Assembly: GCA_037893245.1 (NCBI GenBank) | Contig: JBAIAA010000788.1 | Coordinates: 372,001 to 436,000, forward strand | Length of the DNA stretch: 64,000 nucleotides | Source of the DNA: Crossaster papposus | Taxonomy: Eukaryota; Echinodermata; Asteroidea; Velatida; Solasteridae | Direction of reading: 5' to 3' | Shown here: positions 11,419 to 23,412 of the stretch, piece after piece | Numbering within the stretch: position 1 is the stretch's first letter | Layout: each line of letters starts with the position of its first letter | The notes under the pieces: model-generated | The model's database searches: none | What the model was told of the DNA's origin: nothing | Seen by the model: the letters and a program-made list of their open reading frames with translations, nothing else | Position numbers and translations under genes: made by a program

Positions 11419-13313
11419 GTGTCTCACTCAGCCTGCTCAGAAGGAACAGCAGAGGTAGAAGACAGAGATATAGTATATCCACGTGTCTGATCTACACCTC
11501 CCTCAGCCTGCTCAGAAGGAACAGCACAGGTAGAAGACAGAGATAGAGTATATCCACGTGTCTGATCTACACCTCACTCAGCCTGCTCAGAAGGAACAGC
11601 AGAGGTAGAAGACAGAGATAGAGTATATCCACGCGTCTGATCTACACCTCACTCAGCCTGCTTAGAAGGAACAGAAGAGGTAGAAGACAGAGATAGAGTA
11701 TATCCACGTGTCTCACTCAGGTTGCTCAGAAGGAACAGCAGAGGTAGAAGACAGAGATAAAGTATATTCACGTATCTCACTCAGCCTGCTCATAAGGAAC
11801 AGCAGAGGTAGAAGACAGAGATAGAGTATATCCACGTGTCTCACTTTGCCTGCTCAGAAGGAACAGCAGAGGTAGAAGACAGATATAGAGTATATCCACG
11901 TGTCTGATCTACACCTCACTCAGCCTTCTCAGAAGGAACAGCAGATGTAGAAGACAGCGATAGGTTATATCCACGTGTCTCACTCAGCCTGCTCAGAAGG
12001 AACAGCAGAGGTAGAAGACAGAGATAGAGTATATCCACGTGTCTCACTCAGCCTGCTCAGAAGGAACAGCAGAGCTAGAAGGCAGAGATATAGTATATCC
12101 ACGTGTCTGATCTACACCTCACTCAGCCTGCTCAGAAGGAACAGCACAGGTAGAAGACAGAGATAGAGTATATCCACGTGTCTGATCTACACCTCACTCA
12201 GCCTGCTCAGAAGGAACAGCAGAGGTATAATACAGAGATAGAGTATATCCACGTGTCTCACTCAGCCTGCTCAGAAGGAACAGCAGAGGTAGAAGACAGA
12301 GATAGAGTATATTCACGTATCTCACTCAGCCTGCTCAGAAGGAACAGCAGAGGTAGAAGGCAGAGATATAGTATATCCACGTGTCTGATCTACACCTCAC
12401 TCAGCCTGCTCAGAAGGAACAGCACAGATAGAAGACAGAGATAGAGTATATCCACGTGTCTGATCTACACCTCACTCAGCCTGCTCAGAAGGAACAGCAG
12501 AGGTAGAATACAGAGATAGAGTATATCCATGTGTCTCACTCAGCCTGCTCAGAAGGAACAGCAGAGGTAGAAGACAGATATAGAGTATATCCACGTGTCT
12601 GATCTACACCTCACTGAGCCATCTCAGAAGGAACAGCATATGTAGAAGACAGAGATAGAGTATATCCACGTGTCTCACTCAGCCTTCTCATAAGGAACAA
12701 CAGAGGTAGAAGACAGAGATAGAGTATATCCACGTGTCTCACTCAGCCTGCTCAGAAGGAACAGCAGAGGTAGAAGCCAGAAATATATTGTATATCCAAG
12801 TGTCTGTTCTACACCTCACTCAGCCTGCTCAGAAGGATCAGCAGAGGTAAAAGTAAGAGATACAGTATATCCACGTGTCTGATCTACACCTCACTCAGCC
12901 TGCTCAGAAGGAACAGCAGAGGTAGAAGACAGATATAGAGTATATCTAAGTGTCTGATCTACACCTCACTCAGCCTGCTCAGAAGGAACAGCAGAGGTAG
13001 AAGACAGAGATAGAGTATATCCACGTGTCTGATCTACACCTCACTCAGCCTGCTCAGAAGGAACAGCAGAGGTAGAAGACAGATATAGAGTATATCTAAG
13101 TGTCTGATCTACACCTCACTCAGCCTGCTCAGAAGGAACAGCAGAGGTAGAAGACAGAGATAGAGTATATCCACGTGTCTCACTCAGCCTGCTCAGAAGG
13201 AACAGCAGAGGTAGAAGACAGAGATATAGTATATCCACGTGTCTGATCTACACCTCACTCAGCCTGCTCAGAAGGAACAGCAGAGGTAGAAGGCAGAGAT
13301 AGAGTACATCCAC
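11419..13313 (+). repeat. Rearranged zone A-type HOR segment
   Basis: From 11419 the units follow slots 2 to 21 of the 2,301-bp HOR (CACCTCCCTC at 11483, CACGCGT at 11633, TTTGCC at 11836, the 66-bp unit at 12734). From 12875 to 13174 there is an L-rich stretch in which GACAGATATAGAG with TATATCTAAG alternates twice with the plain L unit, a two-monomer local duplication (12875-13024 and 13025-13174). Confidence 0.8.
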
Positions 13314-14438
13314 GTGTCTCACTCAGCCTGCTCAGAAGGAACAGCAGAGGTAGAAGACAGAGATAGAGTATATCCACGTGTCTCACTCAGCCTGCTCAGA
13401 AGGAACAGCAGAGGTAGAAGACAGAGATATAGTATATCCACGTGTCTGATCTACACCTCCCTCAGCCTGCTCAGAAGGAACAGCACAGGTAGAAGACAGA
13501 GATAGAGTATATCCACGTGTCTGGTCTACACCTCACTCAGCCTGCTCAGAAGGAACAGCAGAGGTAGAAGACAGAGATAGAGTATATCCACGCGTCTGAT
13601 CTACACCTCACTCAGCCTGCTTAGAAGGAACAGAAGAGGTAGAAGACAGAGATAGAGTATATCCACGTGTCTCACTCAGGTTGCTCAGAAGGAACAGCAG
13701 AGGTAGAAGACAGAGATAAAGTATATTCACGTATCTCACTCAGCCTGCTCATAAGGAACAGCAGAGGTAGAAGACAGAGATAGAGTATATCCACGTGTCT
13801 CACTTTGCCTGCTCAGAAGGAACAGCAGAGGTAGAAGACAGAAATATATTGTATATCCAAGTGTCTGTTCTACACCTCACTCAGCCTGCTCAGAAGGATC
13901 AGCAGAGGTAAAAGTAAGAGATACAGTATATCCACGTGTCTGATCTACACCTCACTCAGCCTGCTCAGAAGGAACAGCAGAGGTAGAAGACAGAGATAGA
14001 GTATATCCACATGTCTCACTCAGCCTGCTCAGAAGGAACAGCAGAGGTAGAAGACAGAGATAAAGTATATCCAAGTGTCTGATCTACACCTCACTCAGCC
14101 TGCTCAGAAGGAACATCAGAGGTAGAAGGCAGAGATAGAGTATATCCACGTGTCTCACTTAGCCTGCTCAGAAGGAACAGCAGAGGTAGAAGACAGAGAT
14201 AGAGTATATCCCCGTGTCTGATCTACACCTCACTCAGCCTGCTCAGAAGGAACAGCAGAGGTAGAAGACAGAGATAGAGTATATATAAGTGTCTGATCTA
14301 CACCTCACTCAGCCTGCTCAGAAGGAACAGCAGAGGTAGAAGACAGAGATAGAGTATATCCACGTGTCTGATCTACACCTCACTCAGCCTGCTCAGAAGG
14401 AACAGCAGAGGTAGAAGACAGAGATAGAGTATATCCAC
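13314..14438 (+). repeat. Second deleted HOR derivative
   Basis: Slots 1-8 (S at 13314, S, L with CACCTCCCTC at 13442, L with a GGTCTAC change at 13517, CACGCGT L at 13592, S, S) lead into a second chimeric monomer at 13795-13860 and then into the end slots, including TATATATAAG at 14280. It repeats the layout of 10219-11418. Confidence 0.82.
13795..13860 (+). repeat. Second copy of the chimeric 66-bp junction monomer
   Basis: It has the same TTTGCC to AAATATATTG fusion as the unit at 10700-10765, 3,095 bp away. Identical junctions at two places show that the deletion happened once and was then copied. Confidence 0.85.
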
Positions 14439-15058
14439 GTGTCTCACTCAGCCTGCTCAGAAGGAACAGCAGAGGTAGAAGACAGAGATATAGTATATCC
14501 ACGTGTCTGATCTACACCTCCCTCAGCCTGCTCAGAAGGAACAGCACAGGTAGAAGACAGAGATAGAGTATATCCACGTGTCTGATCTACACCTCACTCA
14601 GCCTGCTCAGAAGGAACAGCAGAGGTAGAAGACAGAGATAGAGTATATCCACGCGTCTGATCTACACCTCACTCAGCCTGCTTAGAAGGAACAGAAGAGG
14701 TAGAAGACAGAGATAGAGTATATCCACGTGTCTCACTCAGGTTGCTCAGAAGGAACAGCAGAGGTAGAAGACAGAGATAAAGTATATTCACGTATCTCAC
14801 TCAGCCTGCTCATAAGGAACAGCAGAGGTAGAAGACAGAGATAGAGTATATCCACGTGTCTCACTCAGGTTGCTCAGAAGGAACAGCAGAGGTAGAAGAC
14901 AGAGATAAAGTATATTCACGTATCTCACTCAGCCTGCTCATAAGGAACAGCAGAGGTAGAAGACAGAGATAGAGTATATCCACGTGTCTGATCTACACCT
15001 CACTCAGCCTGCTCAGAAGGAACAGCAGAGGTAGAAGACAGAGATAGAGTATATCCAC
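14439..15058 (+). repeat. 620-bp 9-monomer duplication, first copy
   Basis: The units are 14439 S, 14503 L (CACCTCCCTC), 14578 L, 14653 L (CACGCGT), 14728 S (CAGGTTGCTC), 14792 S, 14856 S (CAGGTTGCTC again), 14920 S and 14984 L. The sum is 4x75 + 5x64 = 620. The CAGGTTGCTC/GTATCTC pair of S units is itself doubled inside (14728-14855 and 14856-14983). Confidence 0.85.
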
Positions 15059-15475
15059 GTGTCTCACTCAGCCTGCTCAGAAGGAACAGCAGAGGTAGAA
15101 GACAGAGATATAGTATATCCACGTGTCTGATCTACACCTCCCTCAGCCTGCTCAGAAGGAACAGCACAGGTAGAAGACAGAGATAGAGTATATCCACGTG
15201 TCTGATCTACACCTCACTCAGCCTGCTCAGAAGGAACAGCAGAGGTAGAAGACAGAGATAGAGTATATCCACGCGTCTGATCTACACCTCACTCAGCCTG
15301 CTTAGAAGGAACAGAAGAGGTAGAAGACAGAGATAGAGTATATCCACGTGTCTCACTCAGGTTGCTCAGAAGGAACAGCAGAGGTAGAAGACAGAGATAA
15401 AGTATATTCACGTATCTCACTCAGCCTGCTCATAAGGAACAGCAGAGGTAGAAGACAGAGATAGAGTATATCCAC
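15059..15475 (+). repeat. 620-bp duplication, second (partial) copy
   Basis: The first six units of the preceding block recur in order (15059 S, 15123 L with CACCTCCCTC, 15198 L, 15273 L with CACGCGT, 15348 S with CAGGTTGCTC, 15412 S). The order then returns to the TTTGCC slot at 15476. Confidence 0.83.
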
Positions 15476-18119
15476 GTGTCTCACTTTGCCTGCTCAGAAG
15501 GAACAGCAGAGGTAGAAGACAGATATAGAGTATATCCACGTGTCTGATCTACACCTCACTCAGCCTTCTCAGAAGGAACAGCAGATGTAGAAGACAGCGA
15601 TAGGTTATATCCACGTGTCTCACTCAGCCTGCTCAGAAGGAACAGCAGAGGTAGAAGACAGAGATAGAGTATATCCACGTGTCTCACTCAGCCTGCTCAG
15701 AAGGAACAGCAGAGCTAGAAGGCAGAGATATAGTATATCCACGTGTCTGATCTACACCTCACTCAGCCTGCTCAGAAGGAACAGCACAGGTAGAAGACAG
15801 AGATAGAGTATATCCACGTGTCTGATCTACACCTCACTCAGCCTGCTCAGAAGGAACAGCAGAGGTATAATACAGAGATAGAGTATATCCACGTGTCTCA
15901 CTCAGCCTGCTCAGAAGGAACAGCAGAGGTAGAAGACAGAGATAGAGTATATTCACGTATCTCACTCAGCCTGCTCAGAAGGAACAGCACAGGTAGAAGA
16001 CAGAGATATAGTATATCCACGTGTCTGATCTACACCTCACTCAGCCTGCTCAGAAGGAACAGCAGAGGTAGAATACAGAGATAGAGTATATCCATGTGTC
16101 TCACTCAGCCTGCTCAGAAGGAACAGCAGAGGTAGAAGACAGATATAGAGTATATCCACGTGTCTGATCTACACCTCACTGAGCCATCTCAGAAGGAACA
16201 GCATATGTAGAAGACAGAGATAGAGTATATCCACGTGTCTCACTCAGCCTTCTCATAAGGAACAACAGAGGTAGAAGACAGAGATAGAGTATATCCACGT
16301 GTCTCACTCAGCCTGCTCAGAAGGAACAGCAGAGGTAGAAGCCAGAAATATATTGTATATCCAAGTGTCTGTTCTACACCTCACTCAGCCTGCTCAGAAG
16401 GATCAGCAGAGGTAAAAGTAAGAGATACAGTATATCCACGTGTCTGATCTACACCTCACTCAGCCTGCTCAGAAGGAACAGCAGAGGTAGAAGACAGATA
16501 TAGAGTATATCTAAGTGTCTGATCTACACCTCACTCAGCCTGCTCAGAAGGAACAGCAGAGGTAGAAGACAGAGATAGAGTATATCCACGTGTCTGATCT
16601 ACACCTCACTCAGCCTGCTCAGAAGGAACAGCAGAGGTAGAAGACAGAGATAGAGTATATCCAAGTGTCTGATCTACACCTCACTCAGCCTGCTCAGAAG
16701 GAACAGCAGAGGTAGAAGGCAGAGATAGAGTACATCCACGTGTCTCACTCAGCCTGCTCAGAAGGAACAGCAGAGGTAGAAGACAGAGATAGAGTATATC
16801 CACGTGTCTCACTCAGCCTGCTCAGAAGGAACAGCAGAGGTAGAAGACAGAGATATAGTATATCCACGTGTCTGATCTACACCTCCCTCAGCCTGCTCAG
16901 AAGGAACAGCACAGGTAGAAGACAGAGATAGAGTATATCCACGTGTCTGATCTACACCTCACTCAGCCTGCTCAGAAGGAACAGCAGAGGTAGAAGACAG
17001 AGATAAAGTATATTCACGTATCTCACTCAGCCTGCTCATAAGGAACAGCAGAGGTAGAAGACAGAGATAGAGTATATCCACATGTCTCACTTTGCCTGCT
17101 CAGAAGGAACAGCAGAGGTAGAAGACAGATATAGAGTATATCCACGTGTCTGATCTACACCTCACTCAGCCTTCTCAGAAGGAACAGCAGATGTAGAAGA
17201 CAGCGATAGGTTATATCCACGTGTCTCACTCAGCCTGCTCAGAAGGAACAGCAGAGGTAGAAGACAGAGATAGAGTATATCCACGTGTCTCACCAGCCTG
17301 CTCAGAAGGAACAGCAGAGGTAGAAGGCAGAGATATAGTATATCCACGTGTCTGATCTACACCTCACTCAGCCTGCTCAGAAGGAACAGCACAGGTAGAA
17401 GACAGAGATAGAGTATATCCACGTGTCTGATCTACACCTCACTCAGCCTGCTCAGAAGGAACAGCAGAGGTATAATACAGAGATAGAGTATATCCACCTG
17501 TCTCACTCAGCCTGCTCAGAAGGAACAGCAGAGGTAGAAGACAGAGATAGAGTATATTCACGTATCTCACTCAGCCTGCTCAGAAGGAACAGCAGAGGTA
17601 GAAGGCAGAGATATAGTATATCCACGTGTCTGATCTACACCTCACTCAGCCTGCTCAGAAGGAACAGCACAGGTAGAAGACAGAGATAGAGTATATCCAC
17701 GTGTCTGATCTACACCTCACTCAGCCTGCTCAGAAGGAACAGCAGAGGTAGAATACAGAGATAGAGTATATCCATGTGTCTCACTCAGCCTGCTCAGAAG
17801 GAACAGCAGAGGTAGAAGACAGATATAGAGTATATCCACGTGTCTGATCTACACCTCACTGAGCCATCTCAGAAGGAACAGCATATGTAGAAGACAGAGA
17901 TAGAGTATATCCACGTGTCTCACTCAGCCTTCTCAGAAGGAACAACAGAGGTAGAAGACAGAGATAGAGTATATCCACGTGTCTCACTCAGCCTGCTCAG
18001 AAGGAACAGCAGAGGTAGAAGCCAGAAATATATTGTATATCCAAGTGTCTGTTCTACACCTCACTCAGCCTGCTCAGAAGGAACAGCAGAGGTAGAAGAC
18101 AGATATATAGTATATCCAC
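15476..18119 (+). repeat. Last zone A/B-type HOR segment before the family switch
   Basis: Slots 8 to 33 and then 1 to about 21 of the 2,301-bp HOR can be followed with local losses: CCTTCTCAG L at 15540 and 17146, 66-bp units at 16299 and 17979, CACCTCCCTC L at 16868. It contains a 63-bp monomer (17285) and a CCACCTGTC junction at 17494. Variants typical of the left part of the window, such as the 66-bp unit, stop at the end of this segment. Confidence 0.8.
17285..17347 (+). repeat. 63-bp S monomer with a 1-bp deletion
   Basis: CACTCAG is reduced to CACCAG (17291-17296), so the distance to the next GTGTCT is 63 bp. This single-base loss is not seen in the other copies of the slot. It changes the reading frame of the repeat and accounts for a spurious minus-strand ORF over it. 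Confidence 0.85.
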
Positions 18120-21100
18120 GTGTCTGATCTACACCTCACTCAGCCTTCTCAGAAGGAACAGCAGATGTAGAAGACAGAGATAGAGTATATCCACGTGTAT
18201 CACTCAGCCTGCTCAGAAGGAAGAGCAGAGGTAGAAGACAGAGATAGAGTATATCCACGTGTCTCACTCAGCCTGCTCAGAAGGAACAGCAGAGGTAGAA
18301 GGCAGAGATATAGTATATCCAAGTGTCTGATCTACACCTCACTCAGCCTGCTCAGAAGGATCAGCAGAGGTAAAAGTAAGAGATAGAGTATATCCACGTG
18401 TCTAATCTACACCTCACTCAGCCTGCTCAGAAGGAACAGCACAGGTAGAAGACAGAGATAGAGTATATCCACGTGTCTGATCTACACCTCACTCAGCCTG
18501 CTCAGAAGGTACAGCACAGGTAGAAGACAGAGATAGAGTATATCCACGTGTCTGATCTACACCTCACTTAGCCTGCTCAGAAGAATCAGCAGAGGTAGAA
18601 GACAGAGAAAGAGTATATCCACGTGTCTGATCTAAACATCACTCAGCCTGCTCAGAAGGATCAGCAGAGGTAAAAGTAAGAGATAGAGTATATCCACGTG
18701 TCTAATCTACACCTCACTCAGCCTGCTCAGAAGGTACAGCACAGGTAGAAGACAGAGATAGAGTATATCCACGTGTCTGATCTACACCTCACTCAGCCTG
18801 CTCAGAAGGTACAGCACAGGTAGAAGACAGAGATAGAGTATATCCACGTGTCTGATCTACACCTCACTCAGCCTGCTCAGAATGAACAGCAGAGGTAGAA
18901 GACAGAGATAGAGTATATCCACGTGTCTCACTCAGCCTGCTCAGAAGGAACAGCAGAGGTAGAAGACAGAGATAGAGTATATTCACGTATCTCACTCAGC
19001 CTGCTCAGAAGGAACAGCAGAGGTAGAAGACAGATATAGAGTATATCCAAGTGCCTGATCTACACCTCACTCAGCCTGCTCAGAAGGAACATCAGAGGTA
19101 GAAGACAGAGATAGAGTATATCCACGTGTCTGATCTACATCTCACTCAGCCTGCTCAGAAGGAACAGCAGAGGAAGAAGACAGAGATAGAGTATATCTAC
19201 GTGTCTCACTCAGCCTGCTCATAAGGAACAGCAGAGGTAGAAGACAGAGATAGAGTATATCCACGTGTCTCACTCAGCCTGCTCAGAAGGAACAGCAGAG
19301 GTAGAAGACAGAGATAGAGTATATCCACGTGTCTCACTCAGCCTGCTCAGAAGGAACAGCAGAGGTAGAAGGCAGAGATATAGTATATCCAAGTGTCTGA
19401 TCTACACCTCACTCAGCCTGCTCAGACGGAACAGCAGAGGTAGAAGGCAGAGATAGAGTACATCCACGTGTCTCACTCAGCCTGCTCAGAAGGAACAGCA
19501 GAGGTAGAAGACAGAGATAGAGTATATCCACGTGTCTGATCTACACTTCACTCAGCCTGCTCAGAAGAATCAGCATAGGTAGAAGACAGAGATAGAGTAT
19601 ATCCACGTGTCTGATCTACACCTCACTCAGCCTGCTCAGAAGGAACAGCAGAGGTAGAAGACAGAGATAGAGTATATCCACGTGTCTGATCTACACCTCA
19701 CTCAGCCTGCTCAGAAGGAACAGCAGAGGTAGAAGACAGAGATAGAGTATATCCACGTGTCTCACTCAGCCTGCTCAGAAGGAACAGCAGAGGTAGAAGA
19801 CAGAGATAGAGTATATCCACGTGTCTGATCTACACCTCACTCAGCCTGCTCAGAAGGAACAGCAGAGGTAGAAGACAGAGGTAGAGTATAGCCACGTGTC
19901 TCACACAGCCTGCTCAGAAGGAAGAGCAGATGTAGAAGACAGAGATAGAGTATATCCACGTGTCTCACTCAGCCTGCTCAGAAGGAACAGCAGAGGTAGA
20001 AGACAGAGATATAGTATATCCACGTGTCTGATCTACACTTCACCCAGCCTGCTCAGAAGAATCAGCAGAGGTAGAAGACAGAGATAGAGTATATCCACGT
20101 GTCTGATCTACACCTCACTCAGCTTGCTCAGAAGGAACAGCAGAGGTAGAAGACAGAGATAGAGTATATCCACGTGTCTGATCTACACCTCACTCAGCCT
20201 GCTCAGAAGGAACAGCAGAGGTAGAAGACAGAGATAGAGTATATCCACGTGTCTCACTCAGCCTGCTCAGAAGGAACAGCAGAGGTATAAGACAGAGATA
20301 GAGTATATCCACGTGTCTCACTCAGCCTGCTCAGAAGGAAAAGCAGGGTAGAAGACAAAGATAGAGTATATCCACGTGGCTCACTCAGCCTGCACAGAAG
20401 GAACAGAAGAGGTAGAAGACAGAGATATAGTATATCCACGTGTCTGATCTACACCTCACTTAGCCTGCTCAGAAAAATCAGCAGAGGTAGAAGACAGAGA
20501 TAGAGTATATCCACGTGTCTGATCTACACATCACTCAGCCTGCTCAGAAGGAACAGCAGAGGTATAAGACAGAGATAGAGTATATCCACGTGTCTCACTC
20601 AGCCTGCTCAGAAGGAAAAGCAGAGGTAGAAGACAGAGATAGAGTATATCCACGTGACTCACTCAGCCTGCTCAGAAGGAACAGAAGAGGTAGAAGACAG
20701 AGATATAGTATATCCACGTGTCTGATCTACACCTCACTTAGCCTGCTCAGAAGAATCAGCAGAGGTAGAAGACAGAGAAAGAGTATATCCACGTGTCTGA
20801 TCTACACATCACTCAGCCTGCTCAGAAGGATCAGCAGAGGTAAAAGTAAGAGATAGAGTATATCCACGTGTCTAATCTACACCTCACTCAGCCTGCTCAG
20901 AAGAAACAGCACAGGTAGAAGACAGAGATATAGTATATCCACGTGTCTGATCTACACCTCACTCAGCCTGCTCAGAAGGAACAGCACAGGTAGAAGACAG
21001 AGATAGAGTATATCCACGTGTCTGATCTACACCTCAGTCAGGCTGCTCAGAATGAACAGCAGAGGTAGAAGACAGAGATAGAGTATATCCACGTGTCTCA

Positions 21101-21284
21101 CTCAGCCTGCTCAGAAGGAACAGCAGAGGTAGAAGACCGAGATAGAGTATATTCACGTATCTCACTCAGCCTGCTCATAAGGAACAGCAGAGGTAGAATA
21201 CAGAGATAGAGTATATCCACGTGTCTCACTCAGCCTGCTCAGAAGGAACAGCAGAGGTAGAAGACAGATATACAGTATATCCAC
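18120..21284 (+). repeat. Zone C HOR copy 1, about 3,165 bp
   Basis: It starts at an L unit with CCTTCTCAG and AGATGTAGAAG (18120), followed by an S with GTGTATCACTC and GAAGAGCAG (18195). The same pair recurs at 21285 and 21360, 3,165 bp on. New variants appear here that are rare or absent to the left: AGAAGAATCAGC, AAGGTACAGC, CAGAATGAAC. Unit arithmetic with one 63-bp monomer gives 26 L + 19 S, but I did not count these one by one. The zone shows more single-base variety than its neighbours. Confidence 0.75.
20313..20375 (+). repeat. 63-bp S monomer (GCAGGGTAG)
   Basis: AGCAGAGGTAG has lost one base to give AGCAGGGTAG, so the unit is 63 bp. The same loss is at 23350-23412, exactly 3,037 bp away. 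The mutation therefore predates the zone C duplication. Confidence 0.88.
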
Positions 21285-22129
21285 GTGTCTGATCTACACC
21301 TCACTCAGCCTTCTCAGAAGGAACAGCAGATGTAGAAGACAGAGATAGAGTATATCCACGTGTATCACTCAGCCTGCTCAGAAGGAAGAGCAGAGGTAGA
21401 AGACAGAGATAGAGTATATCCACGTGTCTCACTTAGCCTGCTCAGAAGGAACAGCAGAGGTAGAAGGCAGAGATATAGTATATCCAAGTGTCTGATCTAC
21501 ACCTCACTCAGCCTGCTCAGAAGGATCAGCAGAGGTAAAAGTAAGAGATAGAGTATATCCACGTGTCTAATCTACACCTCACTCAGCCTGCTCAGAAGGT
21601 ACAGCACAGGTAGAAGACAGAGATAGAGTATATCCACGTGTCTGATCTACGCCTCACTCAGCCTGCTCAGAAGGTACAGCACAGGTAGAAGACAGAGATA
21701 GAGTATATCCACGTGTCTGATCTACACCTCACTCAGCCTGCTCAGAATGAACAGCAGAGGTAGAAGACGGAGATAGAGTATATCCACGTGTCTCACTCAG
21801 CCTGCTCAGAAGGAACAGCAGAGGTAGAAGACAGAGATAGAGTATATTCACGTATCTCACTCAGCCTGCTCATAAGGAACAACAGAGGTAGAAGACAGAG
21901 ATATAGTATATCCACGTGTCTCACTCAGCCTGCTCAGAAGGAACAGCAGAGGTAGAAGACAGATATAGAGTATATCCAAGTGCCTGATCTACACCTCACT
22001 CAGCCTGCTCAGAAGGAACATCAGAGGTAGAAGACAGAGATAGAGTATATCTACGTGTCTGATCTACACCTCACTCAGCCTGCTCAGAAGGAACAGCAGA
22101 GGAAGAAGACAGAGATAGAGTATATCTAC

Positions 22130-22162
22130 GTGTCTCACTCAGCCTGCTCATAAGGAACAGCA
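22130..22162 (+). repeat. Truncated 33-bp monomer (31-bp deletion)
   Basis: The unit runs GTGTCTCACTCAG... to AACAGCA and then goes straight into the next GTGTCTCACTC, skipping the purine-rich 3' half and the TATATCC tail. This is the only monomer I found broken out of register; every other length change is 11 bp or at most 3 bp. The junction shares only one base (G) with the lost segment, and it removes one CACGTG site. Confidence 0.9.
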
Positions 22163-23349
22163 GTGTCTCACTCAGCCTGCTCAGAAGGAACAGCAGAGGT
22201 AGAAGACAGATATATAGTATATCCACGTGTCTGATCTACACCTCACTCAGCCTTCTCAGAAGGAACAGCAGATGTAGAAGACAGCGATAGATTATATCCA
22301 CGTGTCTCACTCAGCCTGCTCAGAAGGAACAGCAGAGGTAGAAGACAGAGATAGAGTATATCCACGTGTCTCACTCAGCCTGCTCAGAAGGAACAGCAGA
22401 GGTAAAAGGCAGAGATATAGTATATCCAAGTGTCTGATCTACACCTCACTCAGCCTGCTCAGACGGAACAGCAGAGGTAGAAGGCAGAGATAGAGTACAT
22501 CCACGTGTCTCACTCAGCCTGCTCAGAAGGAACAGCAGAGGTAGAAGACAGAGATAGAGTATATCCACGTGTCTGATCTACACTTCACTCAGCCTGCTCA
22601 GAAGAATCAGCATAGGTAGAAGACAGAGATAGAGTATATCCACGTGTCTGATCTATACCTCACTCAGCCTGCTCAGAAGGAACAGCAGAGGTAGAAGACA
22701 GAGATAGAGTATATCCACGTGTCTGATCTACACCTCACTCAGCCTGCTCAGAAGGAACAGCAGAGGTAGAAGACAGAGATAGAGTATATCCACGTGTCTC
22801 ACTCAGCCTGCTCAGAAGGAACAGCAGAGGTAGAAGACAGAGATAGAGTATATCCACGTGTCTGATCTACACCTCACTCAGCCTGCTCAGAAGGAAAAGC
22901 AGAGGTAGAAGACAGAGGTAGAGTATAGCCACGTGTCTCACACAGCCTGCTCAGAAGGAAGAGCAGATGTAGAAGACAGAGATAGAGTATATCCACGTGT
23001 CTCACTCAGCCTGCTCAGAAGGAACAGCAGAGGTAGAAGACAGAGATAGAGTATATCCACGTGTCTGATCTACACTTCACCCAGCCTGCTCAGAAGAATC
23101 AGCAGAGGTAGAAGACAGAGATAGAGTATATCCACGTGTCTGATCTACACCTCACTCAGCTTGCTCAGAAGGAACAGCAGAGGTAGAAGACAGAGATAGA
23201 GTATATCCACGTGTCTGATCTACACCTCACTCAGCCTGCTCAGAAGGAACAGCAGAGGTAGAAGACAGAGATAGAGTATATCCACGTGTCTCACTCAGCC
23301 TGCTCAGAAGGAACAGCAGAGGTATAATACAGAGATAGAGTATATCCAC

Positions 23350-23412
23350 GTGTCTCACTCAGCCTGCTCAGAAGGAAAAGCAGGGTAGAAGACAGAGATA
23401 GAGTATATCCAC
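23350..23412 (+). repeat. 63-bp S monomer, copy of 20313-20375
   Basis: It carries the same single-base loss at 3,037-bp offset. The next related slot (starting at 25156) has the full AGCAGAGGTAG, so the third related segment was not copied from this allele. Confidence 0.85.

Noticed and set aside
17162-17347. Minus-strand ORFs with a leucine-rich, membrane-like translation (also at 20254, 23291 and 31516)
   Set aside because: The leucines come from the CT-rich complement of the purine tract. These frames are open where a 63-bp monomer (17285, 20313, 23350) or the 72-bp unit (31639) shifts phase. No start or gene context supports them.
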